A DNA stretch of 24,614 nucleotides from Bacillota bacterium (GTDB taxonomy: Bacteria; Bacillota; Clostridia; Acetivibrionales; DTU013). A program made the translations under genes and the position numbers. The stretch lies in the NCBI GenBank assembly GCA_023435925.1, contig JAEZLF010000168.1, positions 1-24,614 of the forward strand. Direction: 5' to 3'. Each line of letters starts with the position of its first letter. Position 1 is the stretch's first letter. A model generated the notes under the pieces. The model was given only the letters and a program-made list of their open reading frames with translations, was not told the DNA's origin and ran no database searches. Shown here piece after piece: positions 15,487 through 21,992 of this stretch.

Positions 15487-16122
15487 ATGTCAATTAATTA
15501 CAGCAGCTTAACAGCAAAGCAGAAAAAAGTATACGCAACAATCGAAACCTATATTAAGCAAAGAGGCATTCCCCCTACAGTACGCGAAATAGGTGAAATG
15601 GTTGGCGAAAAAACCCCGGGTGCGGTGCAGGGTATTCTTAACAGACTTGAACAAAAAGGGGTCATAAAGCGTCAGCTTGGTGCCGCAAGATCGATACAAC
15701 TGGTATCTGAAGATCACCAAATGTACTCAACACCAGTGTTCATCCCCGAAATAAAAAAAATTAGCACGAGAAATATTGATGATTTGACAAACATCTATAA
15801 TATTGAAAAATATCATCCGGTGTCGCCGGATGCTCTTTCTGAAGATGGCAATTACTTTATTATGAATTGTCCCGATGATGACCTTCTCGAGAGTGGATTC
15901 GGACCGAAGGATATGTTATGTATCAACACATCTGCTGAAGTGAAATCCGGCGATGTTGTACTCGTGTTCTATGAAGCCCGTTCCATGATGCGGTTCTATT
16001 ATCCGGAGAGTGACGGAACAATAACGCTTAAAGCAGATTCGAGCATTATCGAGAAAGAGAACTTTACTCCCGAAGAAATCAGAATTGTAGGCAGAATCGA
16101 AGGCAGGTTTACGAAATTTTAA
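15487..16122 (+). CDS. LexA-like repressor with apparently inactive self-cleavage domain
   Basis: A 211-residue two-domain protein. Residues 1-75 are a LexA-type winged helix (SLTAKQKKVYATIETYIKQRG, PTVREIGEMVG, GAVQGILNRLEQKGVIKR). Residues 80-211 align by eye with the LexA S24 domain: GNYFIMNCPDDD matches the block holding the catalytic Ser, and VVLVFYEARSMMRFYY the block holding the Lys. At these positions I see acidic residues (about 130-132) instead of Ser and Met-Met-Arg (167-169) instead of Lys. The expected Ala-Gly cleavage site is also absent (VFIPEIKKISTRN). It therefore probably cannot self-cleave on RecA and may act as a constitutive or ligand-responsive regulator. The ATG at 15487 follows AAGGGTGAT. 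A canonical LexA may exist elsewhere in the genome. Confidence 0.8.
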   Translation: MSINYSSLTAKQKKVYATIETYIKQRGIPPTVREIGEMVGEKTPGAVQGILNRLEQKGVIKRQLGAARSIQLVSEDHQMYSTPVFIPEIKKISTRNIDDLTNIYNIEKYHPVSPDALSEDGNYFIMNCPDDDLLESGFGPKDMLCINTSAEVKSGDVVLVFYEARSMMRFYYPESDGTITLKADSSIIEKENFTPEEIRIVGRIEGRFTKF

Positions 16123-16149
16123 TGCAGGACTGACATTCTTCAAGATGAA

Positions 16150-16269
16150 ATACGAAAGGGAGATATGCTCACCGCCTGCAAACCAAAACTGTATCGGCCA
16201 CCAAGACTTTTTCATGAGCGTAGTAAGTGAAAAGAGTCAGTAGGTGGGGGACATCTTGGCCTCGATATT
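16150..16269 (+). repeat. Dispersed nested-hairpin repeat, copy C (right part only)
   Basis: It shares GGGAGATATGCTCACC, then CTGCAAACCAAAACTG, with copy A, and ends GGTGGGGGACATCTTGG followed by CCTCGATATT. CCACC (16198-16202) and GGTGG (16243-16247) enclose a hairpin GACTTTTTCA/TGAAAAGAGTC (16205-16214/16228-16238). The left end TTATAA..TCGG and the AT-rich hairpin are missing, unless the TTTTAATGC at the end of the upstream gene is a decayed left end. The terminal TTATAA has become GATATT. Confidence 0.8.
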
Positions 16270-16287
16270 TTGTTTTGTAGGAAGAGA

Positions 16288-17202
16288 ATGTTAAAAATGA
16301 ATTTGAAAAAGACTTTCACAGGCAAATACTTACAGTTGATATTTGTGCTGTTCCCCGTTTTATTTTGGGGAATTTCTTTTATAAGCACTAAGGTGGTACT
16401 AAAAGAGATGCCGCCCGTCTCCATTGCATTCTTCAGGCAGCTGATTGCATTAGTACCTCTATTACTGTGGGGCATTGTCACCCGTGCATCCTTTAGAATA
16501 TCCATAAAGGATCTTTTTCTTCTGGCCGGATCGTCCTTTTTCGGGATTGTTCTCTATTTCGTTTTTGAGAATAACGGGCTGATGCATACCACAGCCTCCA
16601 GTGCCTCTATGATTGTTGCCGCTGTACCGGTTTTTACGCTACTTGTGGAAATGATCTTTTTTAAGCTGAAGGCCGGCATCAAGAGCTTTGTTTGTATCGT
16701 GATATCGATGATAGGTGTGTATCTTGTTATATCCGTAAATGGGAAGCTTGACTTTTCGTCTGCTTCCTTTAAGGGCAATATGCTCGTTATGGGTGCTATG
16801 GCAAGCTGGGTCATATATACCATTATGAGCCGAAAGCTTGGCAGCAGATACTCCAGCTTTACTATAACACTCTACCAGACTGTGTTGAGCAGCTTGCTTT
16901 TTGTGCCGTTTTTATTGCCGGAGACCGGAAGCTGGAAGGCTTTAAGCACAGCTGCACTGCTAAATCTTGTATATCTGGGTGTTTTCTGCTCGGCAGTTTC
17001 TTATTTTATGTTTCTGTATGCCATTAAAAAGCTGGGATCTACCCTGTCTGCAGCATTTTTGAATTTGATACCCGTCGTATCCGTACTGGCTGGCTTTTTC
17101 ATTCTCGATGAAAGGCTGCTGCCGGTACAATATGGCGGAATGTTGATCATCATGATAAGTCTGCTGCTGCTTAACAAAATCTCCTCAAAGCAAAGTACCT
17201 GA
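16288..17202 (+). CDS. EamA/DMT-family transporter
   Basis: A 304-residue integral membrane protein with about ten hydrophobic helices arranged as two EamA repeats: the first from LIFVLFPVLFWGISFISTKVVL, the second starting near GNMLVMGAMASWVIYTIMSRKL. The first-repeat motif FWGISF..STK and the second-repeat segment LGVFCSAVSYFMFLYAIKKLG are typical of the drug/metabolite transporter superfamily. Members export amino acids, nucleosides or metabolites; the substrate is not evident here. Two starts are possible: the ATG at 16288, three bases after AGGAAG, or the ATG at 16297, better spaced after GGAAGAG. The gene begins about 20 bases after repeat copy C and runs convergent to leuB. Confidence 0.88.
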   Translation: MLKMNLKKTFTGKYLQLIFVLFPVLFWGISFISTKVVLKEMPPVSIAFFRQLIALVPLLLWGIVTRASFRISIKDLFLLAGSSFFGIVLYFVFENNGLMHTTASSASMIVAAVPVFTLLVEMIFFKLKAGIKSFVCIVISMIGVYLVISVNGKLDFSSASFKGNMLVMGAMASWVIYTIMSRKLGSRYSSFTITLYQTVLSSLLFVPFLLPETGSWKALSTAALLNLVYLGVFCSAVSYFMFLYAIKKLGSTLSAAFLNLIPVVSVLAGFFILDERLLPVQYGGMLIIMISLLLLNKISSKQST

Positions 17203-17224
17203 TCTGCCGTCTCTATTCCAAGGG

Positions 17225-17302
17225 GACTCAGCCAGGTGGGTACTCGCCGGCTAGATTATCTGGTCGGCGGCACGGTCATACGAATACCATTACAGCCGAG
17301 TC
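17225..17302 (+). other. Candidate structured RNA or cruciform element
   Basis: The closing stem is GACTCAGC (17225-17232) with GCCGAGTC (17295-17302), eight pairs with one mismatch. Inside is a ten-pair hairpin GCCGGCTAGA-TTA-TCTGGTCGGC (17246-17268), extendable by two pairs, and a smaller hairpin GGTCATACGAATACC (17274-17288). The ten-pair stem uses two G-U pairs when read as plus-strand RNA but A-C mismatches on the other strand, which favours a plus-strand RNA. It has no T-run, so it is not a standard terminator, and no known riboswitch or tRNA was recognised. Confidence 0.4.
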
Positions 17303-17325
17303 ATAACAGCTCTCTGCCACATATG

Positions 17326-18408
17326 TCACATGAGGTCTACTTCGTTAGCAATCAGTCTGCCCATTTCCCTTGTACCTGCCAATTTGCCTCCAAATGCTGC
17401 AATGTCACCGGTACGATACCCCTTTTCGAGAACTCTTTTGACTGCATCCTCCACCATGTCTGCTGCTTTTGGCTGATTTAGGGAATAACGGAGCATCATT
17501 GCTCCGGAAAGTATGGCGGCGATAGGATTGGCCTTATCTTGACCCGCTATATCCGGAGCTGAGCCGTGTATCGGTTCATATAGACCTAGGGTCCCGCTGC
17601 CAAGACTGGCAGAAGGCAGCATACCGATAGAACCGGTTATCATGGACGCTTCATCAGATAAAATATCACCAAATATATTTGAAGTCAATATCACGTCAAA
17701 TTGGCTCGGATCCCGGATCAACTGCATTGCTGCATTGTCGACATAAAGATGATTCAGTCTGATATCCGGATAGTCCTTCGATACGCGGATCACAACCTCT
17801 CTCCAGAGTCTTGAACTCTCCAATATATTGGCTTTGTCAACTGAAGTGACCATGCCGCGGCGCTTTGCTGCAGCAGTAAACGCCAGCCTGGCTATACGCT
17901 CCACTTCTTTTATACTGTACCTTTCCGTATCAAAAGCAGCTTCTTTTTCGGTACCGGCTTCCTGCCGTCCTCTGTCCCCAAAGTAAATGCCGCCTGTAAG
18001 CTCACGTACAACCAGAATGTCAATGTTCCTGTTAATAATTTCCGTCTTCAGTGGCGATGCATCCCTGAGCGCCTGATAAATGACTGCAGGCCGTAAATTG
18101 GCAAAGAGCCCCAGTCCCGACCTAATACCCAACAGCCCGGCTTCCGGTGTTTTCCCCCCCGGCAGGCCTTCCCATTTTGGACCGCCCACAGCGCCAAGAA
18201 GCACAGCGTCACTGTCCTTGCACGTTCTGAGTGTGGCTTCGGGAAGCGGTTCACCGAAGGCATCTATGGCACAGCCTCCCATAAGCTCTTCCTTAAAGCT
18301 GAACCGGATGCCTTGCTTTTCACCGATAGTATTTAAAACCATCATTGCCTGATCTGTCACCTCAGGTCCGATTCCGTCCCCTTTTAGAACAGCAATATGA
18401 TATTTCAT
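17326..18408 (-). CDS. leuB: 3-isopropylmalate dehydrogenase
   Basis: A 360-residue NAD-dependent beta-decarboxylating dehydrogenase that converts 3-isopropylmalate to 2-oxoisocaproate in leucine synthesis. Seen in order: GDGIGPEV near the N-terminus, LLGAVGGPKWEGLPG, the substrate-binding VRELTGGIYFG, DKANIL, and SNIFGDILSDEASMITGSIGMLPSASLG with the metal-binding aspartates. The GGxYFG segment and the length fit LeuB rather than isocitrate dehydrogenase. I choose the ATG at 18406-18408, nine bases after GGAGG; a TTG two codons earlier is too close to that site. It is the last gene of leuC-leuD-leuB, 101 bases after leuD. Confidence 0.96.
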   Translation of the reverse strand: MKYHIAVLKGDGIGPEVTDQAMMVLNTIGEKQGIRFSFKEELMGGCAIDAFGEPLPEATLRTCKDSDAVLLGAVGGPKWEGLPGGKTPEAGLLGIRSGLGLFANLRPAVIYQALRDASPLKTEIINRNIDILVVRELTGGIYFGDRGRQEAGTEKEAAFDTERYSIKEVERIARLAFTAAAKRRGMVTSVDKANILESSRLWREVVIRVSKDYPDIRLNHLYVDNAAMQLIRDPSQFDVILTSNIFGDILSDEASMITGSIGMLPSASLGSGTLGLYEPIHGSAPDIAGQDKANPIAAILSGAMMLRYSLNQPKAADMVEDAVKRVLEKGYRTGDIAAFGGKLAGTREMGRLIANEVDLM

Positions 18409-18509
18409 ATACAATTTCCTCCATATACTTTCACACGTAATTGTACTTTTCCGATAGACTGACGGCTTCCCCCGCAGACTGCCGGATTTCGTCTCATACC
18501 CGTAATGGT

Positions 18510-19007
18510 CTATTCTTTAACTGCCCGCTGCCGGATATATCCAACAAGACCGTCGGCAGCAATCAACTGCTGCATAAACTCTGGAAAAGGCACTCCTTTA
18601 TAGGTAACCTGCTTTGATAGGTTTGTAATCAAACCTGTGTCAAAATCGATCTCCAGCCGATCCCCTTCAGAAATATCCTGAGCCGCTTCCGGGCACTCAA
18701 TGATCGGCAGCCCGATATTGATGGCGTTACGATAAAAAATCCGCGCAAAGGTATCCGCAATAATACAGGATATTCCCGATGCTTTAATAGCAATCGGAGC
18801 ATGCTCTCTGGACGACCCGCATCCAAAGTTGCTTCCCGCTACCATGATGTCCCCCTTCGCCACCCTTTTGACAAAGGTCGCGTCCAGATCCTCCATGCAA
18901 TGAGCCGCCAACTCCGCGGGATCTGATGTATTTAAATATCTGGCCGGAATAATGACATCCGTATCCACATTATTACCATATTTGATGACATTCCCCTGAA
19001 TCTTCAT
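18510..19007 (-). CDS. leuD: 3-isopropylmalate dehydratase small subunit
   Basis: A 165-residue swivel-domain subunit of isopropylmalate isomerase. The N-terminal GNNVDTDVIIPARYL and the substrate-binding GSNFGCGSSREHAP (about residues 58-71) are diagnostic. Its short length fits the small subunit that pairs with a HacA-type LeuC, as found here, rather than the ~200-residue enterobacterial form. The ATG follows GAGGAGGG by six to seven bases. It lies between leuC (56-base gap) and leuB. Confidence 0.96.
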   Translation of the reverse strand: MKIQGNVIKYGNNVDTDVIIPARYLNTSDPAELAAHCMEDLDATFVKRVAKGDIMVAGSNFGCGSSREHAPIAIKASGISCIIADTFARIFYRNAINIGLPIIECPEAAQDISEGDRLEIDFDTGLITNLSKQVTYKGVPFPEFMQQLIAADGLVGYIRQRAVKE

Positions 19008-19063
19008 GATATTCCCTCCTCGTTAAAATGGGCCGTGTAAATTTCTCTGATCATTGACGTTGT

Positions 19064-20347
19064 TCAAATTTCCTCCGGTGATGCAATCCTGCCGGCTACT
19101 GCTGACGCTGCAGCAATCGCAGGACTCGCCAGATACACTTCGCTTTCAGGATGACCCATCCTTCCGACAAAATTCCTATTTGTAGTAGACACGGCCCTTT
19201 CGCCTTTTGCCAGAATACCCATATGGCCCCCCAGGCATGGTCCGCAGGTTGGTGTGCTCACTGCTGCTCCCGCATCGATGAATATGTCAAAAAGCCCCTC
19301 ATTCATCGATTGCTTCCATATCTTCTGTGTAGCAGGTATGATAATGCATCTGACATCCGGGTGAACCTTGCGCCCTTTCAGTATCTCTGCAGCAACGCGC
19401 ATATCCTCCATCCTGCCATTCGTGCAGGAACCGATGACTACCTGGTCGATCTTCACATCTCCCACATTGTCGATGGTTCTAGCCCTGTCCGGCAGTGGCG
19501 GGAACGCTACCGTTGGCTTAACTGCTCCCAAATCTATTGTATATGTTTCACTGTATACGGCATTCTCATCTGCCTCGAAGACTGTGTACGGTTTTGCAGA
19601 ATGCTCCCTGACATACGCAAGAGTCTTTTCGTCAACCGGGAATATGCCATTCTTCCCTCCGGCTTCAATTGCCATATTAGCCATGGAGAATCGGTCATCC
19701 ATGGAAAGAGCGTTAACACCTTCACCGGTGAACTCCATCGATTTGTAGAGTGCACCGTCTACACCGATCATACCGATGATATGCAAAATGACATCCTTAC
19801 CGCTGACCCATTTTGAAGGATTGCCCTTCAACTCAAATTTGATGGCCTCAGGTACTTTGAACCAGGCCTCACCTGTGGCCATACCGGCTGCCATATCCGT
19901 ACTGCCGACACCTGTAGAGAATGCGCCAAGAGCGCCATAGGTACAAGTGTGGGAGTCGGCGCCGATCACGGCATCTCCTGGAACTACCAGCCCTTTCTCA
20001 GGAAGCAGTGCATGCTCCACACCCATTTGTCCGATTTCAAAGAAATTCACAATACCCATCTCACGGGCAAATTCTTTAATAAATTTCACCTGTTCAGCAG
20101 ATTTAATGTCTTTATTTGGGGTAAAATGATCCGGAACAATGGCTATTTTGCTTTTATCAAAAACACGATCAACACCGATTTTGCGGAATTCCTTCACAGC
20201 TACCGGAGTGGTGATATCGTTACCAAGCACCATATCCAGCTTGACCTGAATCAGCTGACCTGCTTCTACTTTATCGAGCCCGGCATGGGCTGCCAGAATT
20301 TTTTGGGTCATTGTCATACCCTTGCTGCCTGATAAGTTGTTTGCCAT
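19064..20347 (-). CDS. leuC: 3-isopropylmalate dehydratase large subunit
   Basis: A 427-residue aconitase-family protein that, with LeuD, isomerises 2- to 3-isopropylmalate. The three cysteines that hold the [4Fe-4S] cluster are Cys308 (IGSCTNGR), Cys368 and Cys371 (TPTCGPCLGGHMG). DSHTCTYGALGAFSTGVGSTD (131-151 in outline) is the other family block. The length places it in the shorter archaeal/clostridial HacA-like group. The ATG at 20345-20347 follows GGGAGG by seven bases; the family usually starts near residue 11 (MTMTQKIL), so about ten residues are extra. The first gene of leuCDB; no leuA is in the window. Repeat copy D lies immediately upstream. Confidence 0.96.
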   Translation of the reverse strand: MANNLSGSKGMTMTQKILAAHAGLDKVEAGQLIQVKLDMVLGNDITTPVAVKEFRKIGVDRVFDKSKIAIVPDHFTPNKDIKSAEQVKFIKEFAREMGIVNFFEIGQMGVEHALLPEKGLVVPGDAVIGADSHTCTYGALGAFSTGVGSTDMAAGMATGEAWFKVPEAIKFELKGNPSKWVSGKDVILHIIGMIGVDGALYKSMEFTGEGVNALSMDDRFSMANMAIEAGGKNGIFPVDEKTLAYVREHSAKPYTVFEADENAVYSETYTIDLGAVKPTVAFPPLPDRARTIDNVGDVKIDQVVIGSCTNGRMEDMRVAAEILKGRKVHPDVRCIIIPATQKIWKQSMNEGLFDIFIDAGAAVSTPTCGPCLGGHMGILAKGERAVSTTNRNFVGRMGHPESEVYLASPAIAAASAVAGRIASPEEI

Positions 20348-20362
20348 AAAAATACCTCCCTG

Positions 20363-20532
20363 TTATAACGCATCGGTTCAAAGAAAATTTTGCGGTTAGG
20401 TGATAGTTTACTTCGCAAGTTACGTTTAGTGGAAAATTTTCTTACCAAAGCGCAAAATTTCCAAAGAAAATTTTGTGCTATAGCTGCGTTTCAACGAGGC
20501 GTGAGTGAGTGACGTCTTTCGCCTCGTTATAA
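20363..20532 (+). repeat. Dispersed nested-hairpin repeat, copy D (170 bp)
   Basis: The element begins TTATAACGCATCGGTTC and ends CGCCTCGTTATAA. It contains three stems: AAGAAAATTTT/AAAATTTTCTT (20381-20391/20433-20443, perfect 11 bp), AGCGCAAAATTT/AAATTTTGTGCT (20449-20460/20468-20479, 12 bp with one G-T pair), and AACGAGGCG/CGCCTCGTT (20493-20501/20520-20528, perfect 9 bp). It lacks the GATATGCTCACC block of the other copies. It occupies most of the 272 bases between the AraC-type gene and leuC, so it probably forms part of the leuC leader or promoter region. A minus-strand TATAAT at about 20,538-20,543 has no good -35. Confidence 0.85.
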
Positions 20533-20619
20533 AGATTATACGTTCTGACAGATTAGGATTCTTCCTGTTACTTATTGTTATGCGGAATCATTATGAATGT
20601 TTTTTCTTAAAATTAGATC

Positions 20620-21513
20620 CTATTTCAAGGACTTTTTTCTATACTGAAGTGGTGTAATATGAGCATACTTTTTGAACATTTCATTAAATCTCTGTTGGTT
20701 TGAAAAGCCTACACTCAATGCGATATCGCTTATTTTGAGCCCGGTATCCGAAAGCAATTCCTTGGCCCTTTCAATACGCACCTTCAGCAGGTAATTGATC
20801 GGACTCATTCCGGTTTCTTCCTTAAAAGCTCTGGTGAAATAGCTGGGACTGAGAAACACAAATCTGGCCACATCGCTAAGAGAAATGTCCCGTTCGAAGT
20901 TTGTATGTATAAAGTTAATAGATATGCTTATCAGTTCTTTAAGCTTTGGGCTTTTGGATTTTATGCTGTTTTCCCATTCCATTTTCAGCGCACGGGAAAG
21001 CAGTACGAACAGCTCCAGGACCAGCAGATAGTTCAGGAACTCACTTCCCGGTTCACTGCTTTCACGTTCTTTCAGAATTCTGTTCAGCAGCACAATGATT
21101 TCATTCTTTTGACTGACCTTTAAGGTGATATAAGGGCCTGATTCCTTACTGCTGACAAAATTTAGAAAGTCCTCCAGGGGTATTTCCGAATACTCTCCGC
21201 TGATTTTATTTTCAAATTTAAAATTAAGCACGATAAACTCGCATCCATTTTCTGATTTGACAATGAATTTGTGATACTGCATCGGCTTAATAATGACGAT
21301 ATCGTTTGGACCCAGTGTAACCGGCTGTCCGGATATCTCAAAGACAGCAAACCCCTTTTTCATGTACACCATTTCGTAATTTTCATGGCGATTTGGTTCC
21401 ATGGACCAGGTAATATCCTGAATTCGTTCAATTGTCTTAACAATAACCGGCAGAAAGTTTGATGAATTCAACAAGCTTTCCCAGGCCTTTGGCAGAAGTA
21501 CCGGCTCATTCAT
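20620..21513 (-). CDS. AraC-family transcriptional regulator with cupin sensor domain
   Basis: A 297-residue regulator. The N-terminal half is a cupin-like ligand domain (MEPNRHENYEMVYMKKGFAVFEI, LGPNDIVIIKPMQYHKF); the C-terminal ~100 residues carry two helix-turn-helix units (ISLSDVARFVFLSPSYFTRAFKEETGMSPINYL and LKISDIALSVGFSNQQRFNEMFKKYAHITPLQYR). Such proteins often sense a sugar or small molecule and activate nearby genes; the ligand is unknown. The ATG at 21511-21513 follows GGGGTGAT; an ATG nine codons upstream lacks a ribosome binding site. It lies upstream of leuC on the same strand, with no clear terminator between, but a link to leucine synthesis is not established. Confidence 0.92.
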   Translation of the reverse strand: MNEPVLLPKAWESLLNSSNFLPVIVKTIERIQDITWSMEPNRHENYEMVYMKKGFAVFEISGQPVTLGPNDIVIIKPMQYHKFIVKSENGCEFIVLNFKFENKISGEYSEIPLEDFLNFVSSKESGPYITLKVSQKNEIIVLLNRILKERESSEPGSEFLNYLLVLELFVLLSRALKMEWENSIKSKSPKLKELISISINFIHTNFERDISLSDVARFVFLSPSYFTRAFKEETGMSPINYLLKVRIERAKELLSDTGLKISDIALSVGFSNQQRFNEMFKKYAHITPLQYRKKSLK

Positions 21514-21545
21514 AAAATCACCCCAGCTTTTTTCATTCATATAGA

Positions 21546-21575
21546 ATTATACTCTAAGGCAACCCTCTTTGTCAC
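21546..21575 (-). promoter_or_regulatory. Sigma-A promoter of the AraC-type gene
   Basis: On the minus strand, GTGACA (21570-21575) is followed after 18 bases by a perfect TATAAT (21546-21551), 32 bases before the preferred start codon. Confidence 0.6.
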
Positions 21576-21589
21576 GCAGGAAAATGAAT

Positions 21590-21615
21590 GGAAGCAGGGA
21601 TATCCGCTGCTTTCC
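21590..21615. promoter_or_regulatory. Inverted repeat upstream of the AraC-type promoter
   Basis: GGAAGCAG and CTGCTTTCC flank a central GGATATCC palindrome, giving a 26-base near-perfect dyad with one bulged base. It ends 14 bases upstream of the -35 and could be an operator, perhaps for the AraC-type protein itself, or a second hairpin after the ydbC-like gene. Confidence 0.35.
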
Positions 21616-21630
21616 GTATTGACGCAGAAA

Positions 21631-21648
21631 GGAGGCCCTTAGGCCTCC
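21631..21648 (-). terminator. Hairpin at the end of the ydbC-like gene
   Basis: GGAGGCC-TAAG-GGCCTCC forms a seven-pair GC-rich stem that includes the last codons and the stop codon of the ydbC-like gene; TTTCTG follows on the minus strand. The T-run is short, so termination may be incomplete. Confidence 0.55.
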
Positions 21649-21875
21649 ATCTCCTCCAGATCAATGGATTCAAGCAGTTTTTTCAGTTCCTCTACCTCAT
21701 TTTTATTAAGCGTTACTCCTTTACCCATTTTCTCATGAGTCTCATCCCAATCCCTGATATCCAGCTTAGGCTTGCGGTCATTCCAGCTTACGAGATTGAC
21801 TTCCTTTTTCCATCCCTTTGTTCCTTCTCCGATGACACCAAGGCTCTTTTTGATTTCATACTTTAAATCTGCCAT
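21639..21875 (-). CDS. PC4/YdbC-family single-stranded DNA-binding protein
   Basis: A 78-residue protein of the YdbC branch of the PC4 fold. Its pattern MADLKYEIKKSLGVIGE, GWKKEVNLVSWN, PKLDIRDWDETHEKMGKGVTL and a C-terminal acidic helix (EVEELKKLLESIDLEEM) match small Firmicute YdbC proteins, which bind single-stranded nucleic acid as dimers; their cellular role is not well defined. The ATG at 21873-21875 follows GGAGGG by six bases; a TTG two codons earlier overlaps the site. It seems to have its own promoter and a hairpin overlapping the stop codon. Confidence 0.88.
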   Translation of the reverse strand: MADLKYEIKKSLGVIGEGTKGWKKEVNLVSWNDRKPKLDIRDWDETHEKMGKGVTLNKNEVEELKKLLESIDLEEMEA

Positions 21876-21900
21876 AATCAACCCTCCATATTCTTAATAA

Positions 21901-21929
21901 CATATATACATCTTTGCAGTTTATGTAAA
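21901..21929 (-). promoter_or_regulatory. Candidate promoter of the ydbC-like gene
   Basis: On the minus strand TTTACA (21924-21929), 17 bases, then TATATG (21901-21906), about 26 bases before the start codon. The -35 is good and the -10 matches only its first four bases. Confidence 0.35.
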
Positions 21930-21992
21930 CGTTGTTGCGTTACTGCCACTATATGATTCTATAGTAATACAACCATGTACACTTGCACAGAC

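Noticed and set aside
17225..17302. tRNA gene or intrinsic terminator
   Set aside because: The arms do not give a seven-base anticodon loop or a standard T-loop, and there is no T-run after the stems.
19151..19816. 221-codon plus-strand frame
   Set aside because: It is fully antisense to leuC, which has clear cluster-binding motifs.
10322..20532. CRISPR array
   Set aside because: The repeats are kilobases apart, differ in length and have no regular spacers.
20348..20619. T-box riboswitch ahead of leuC
   Set aside because: No T-box consensus or specifier-loop arrangement was seen; the region is occupied by the dispersed repeat.
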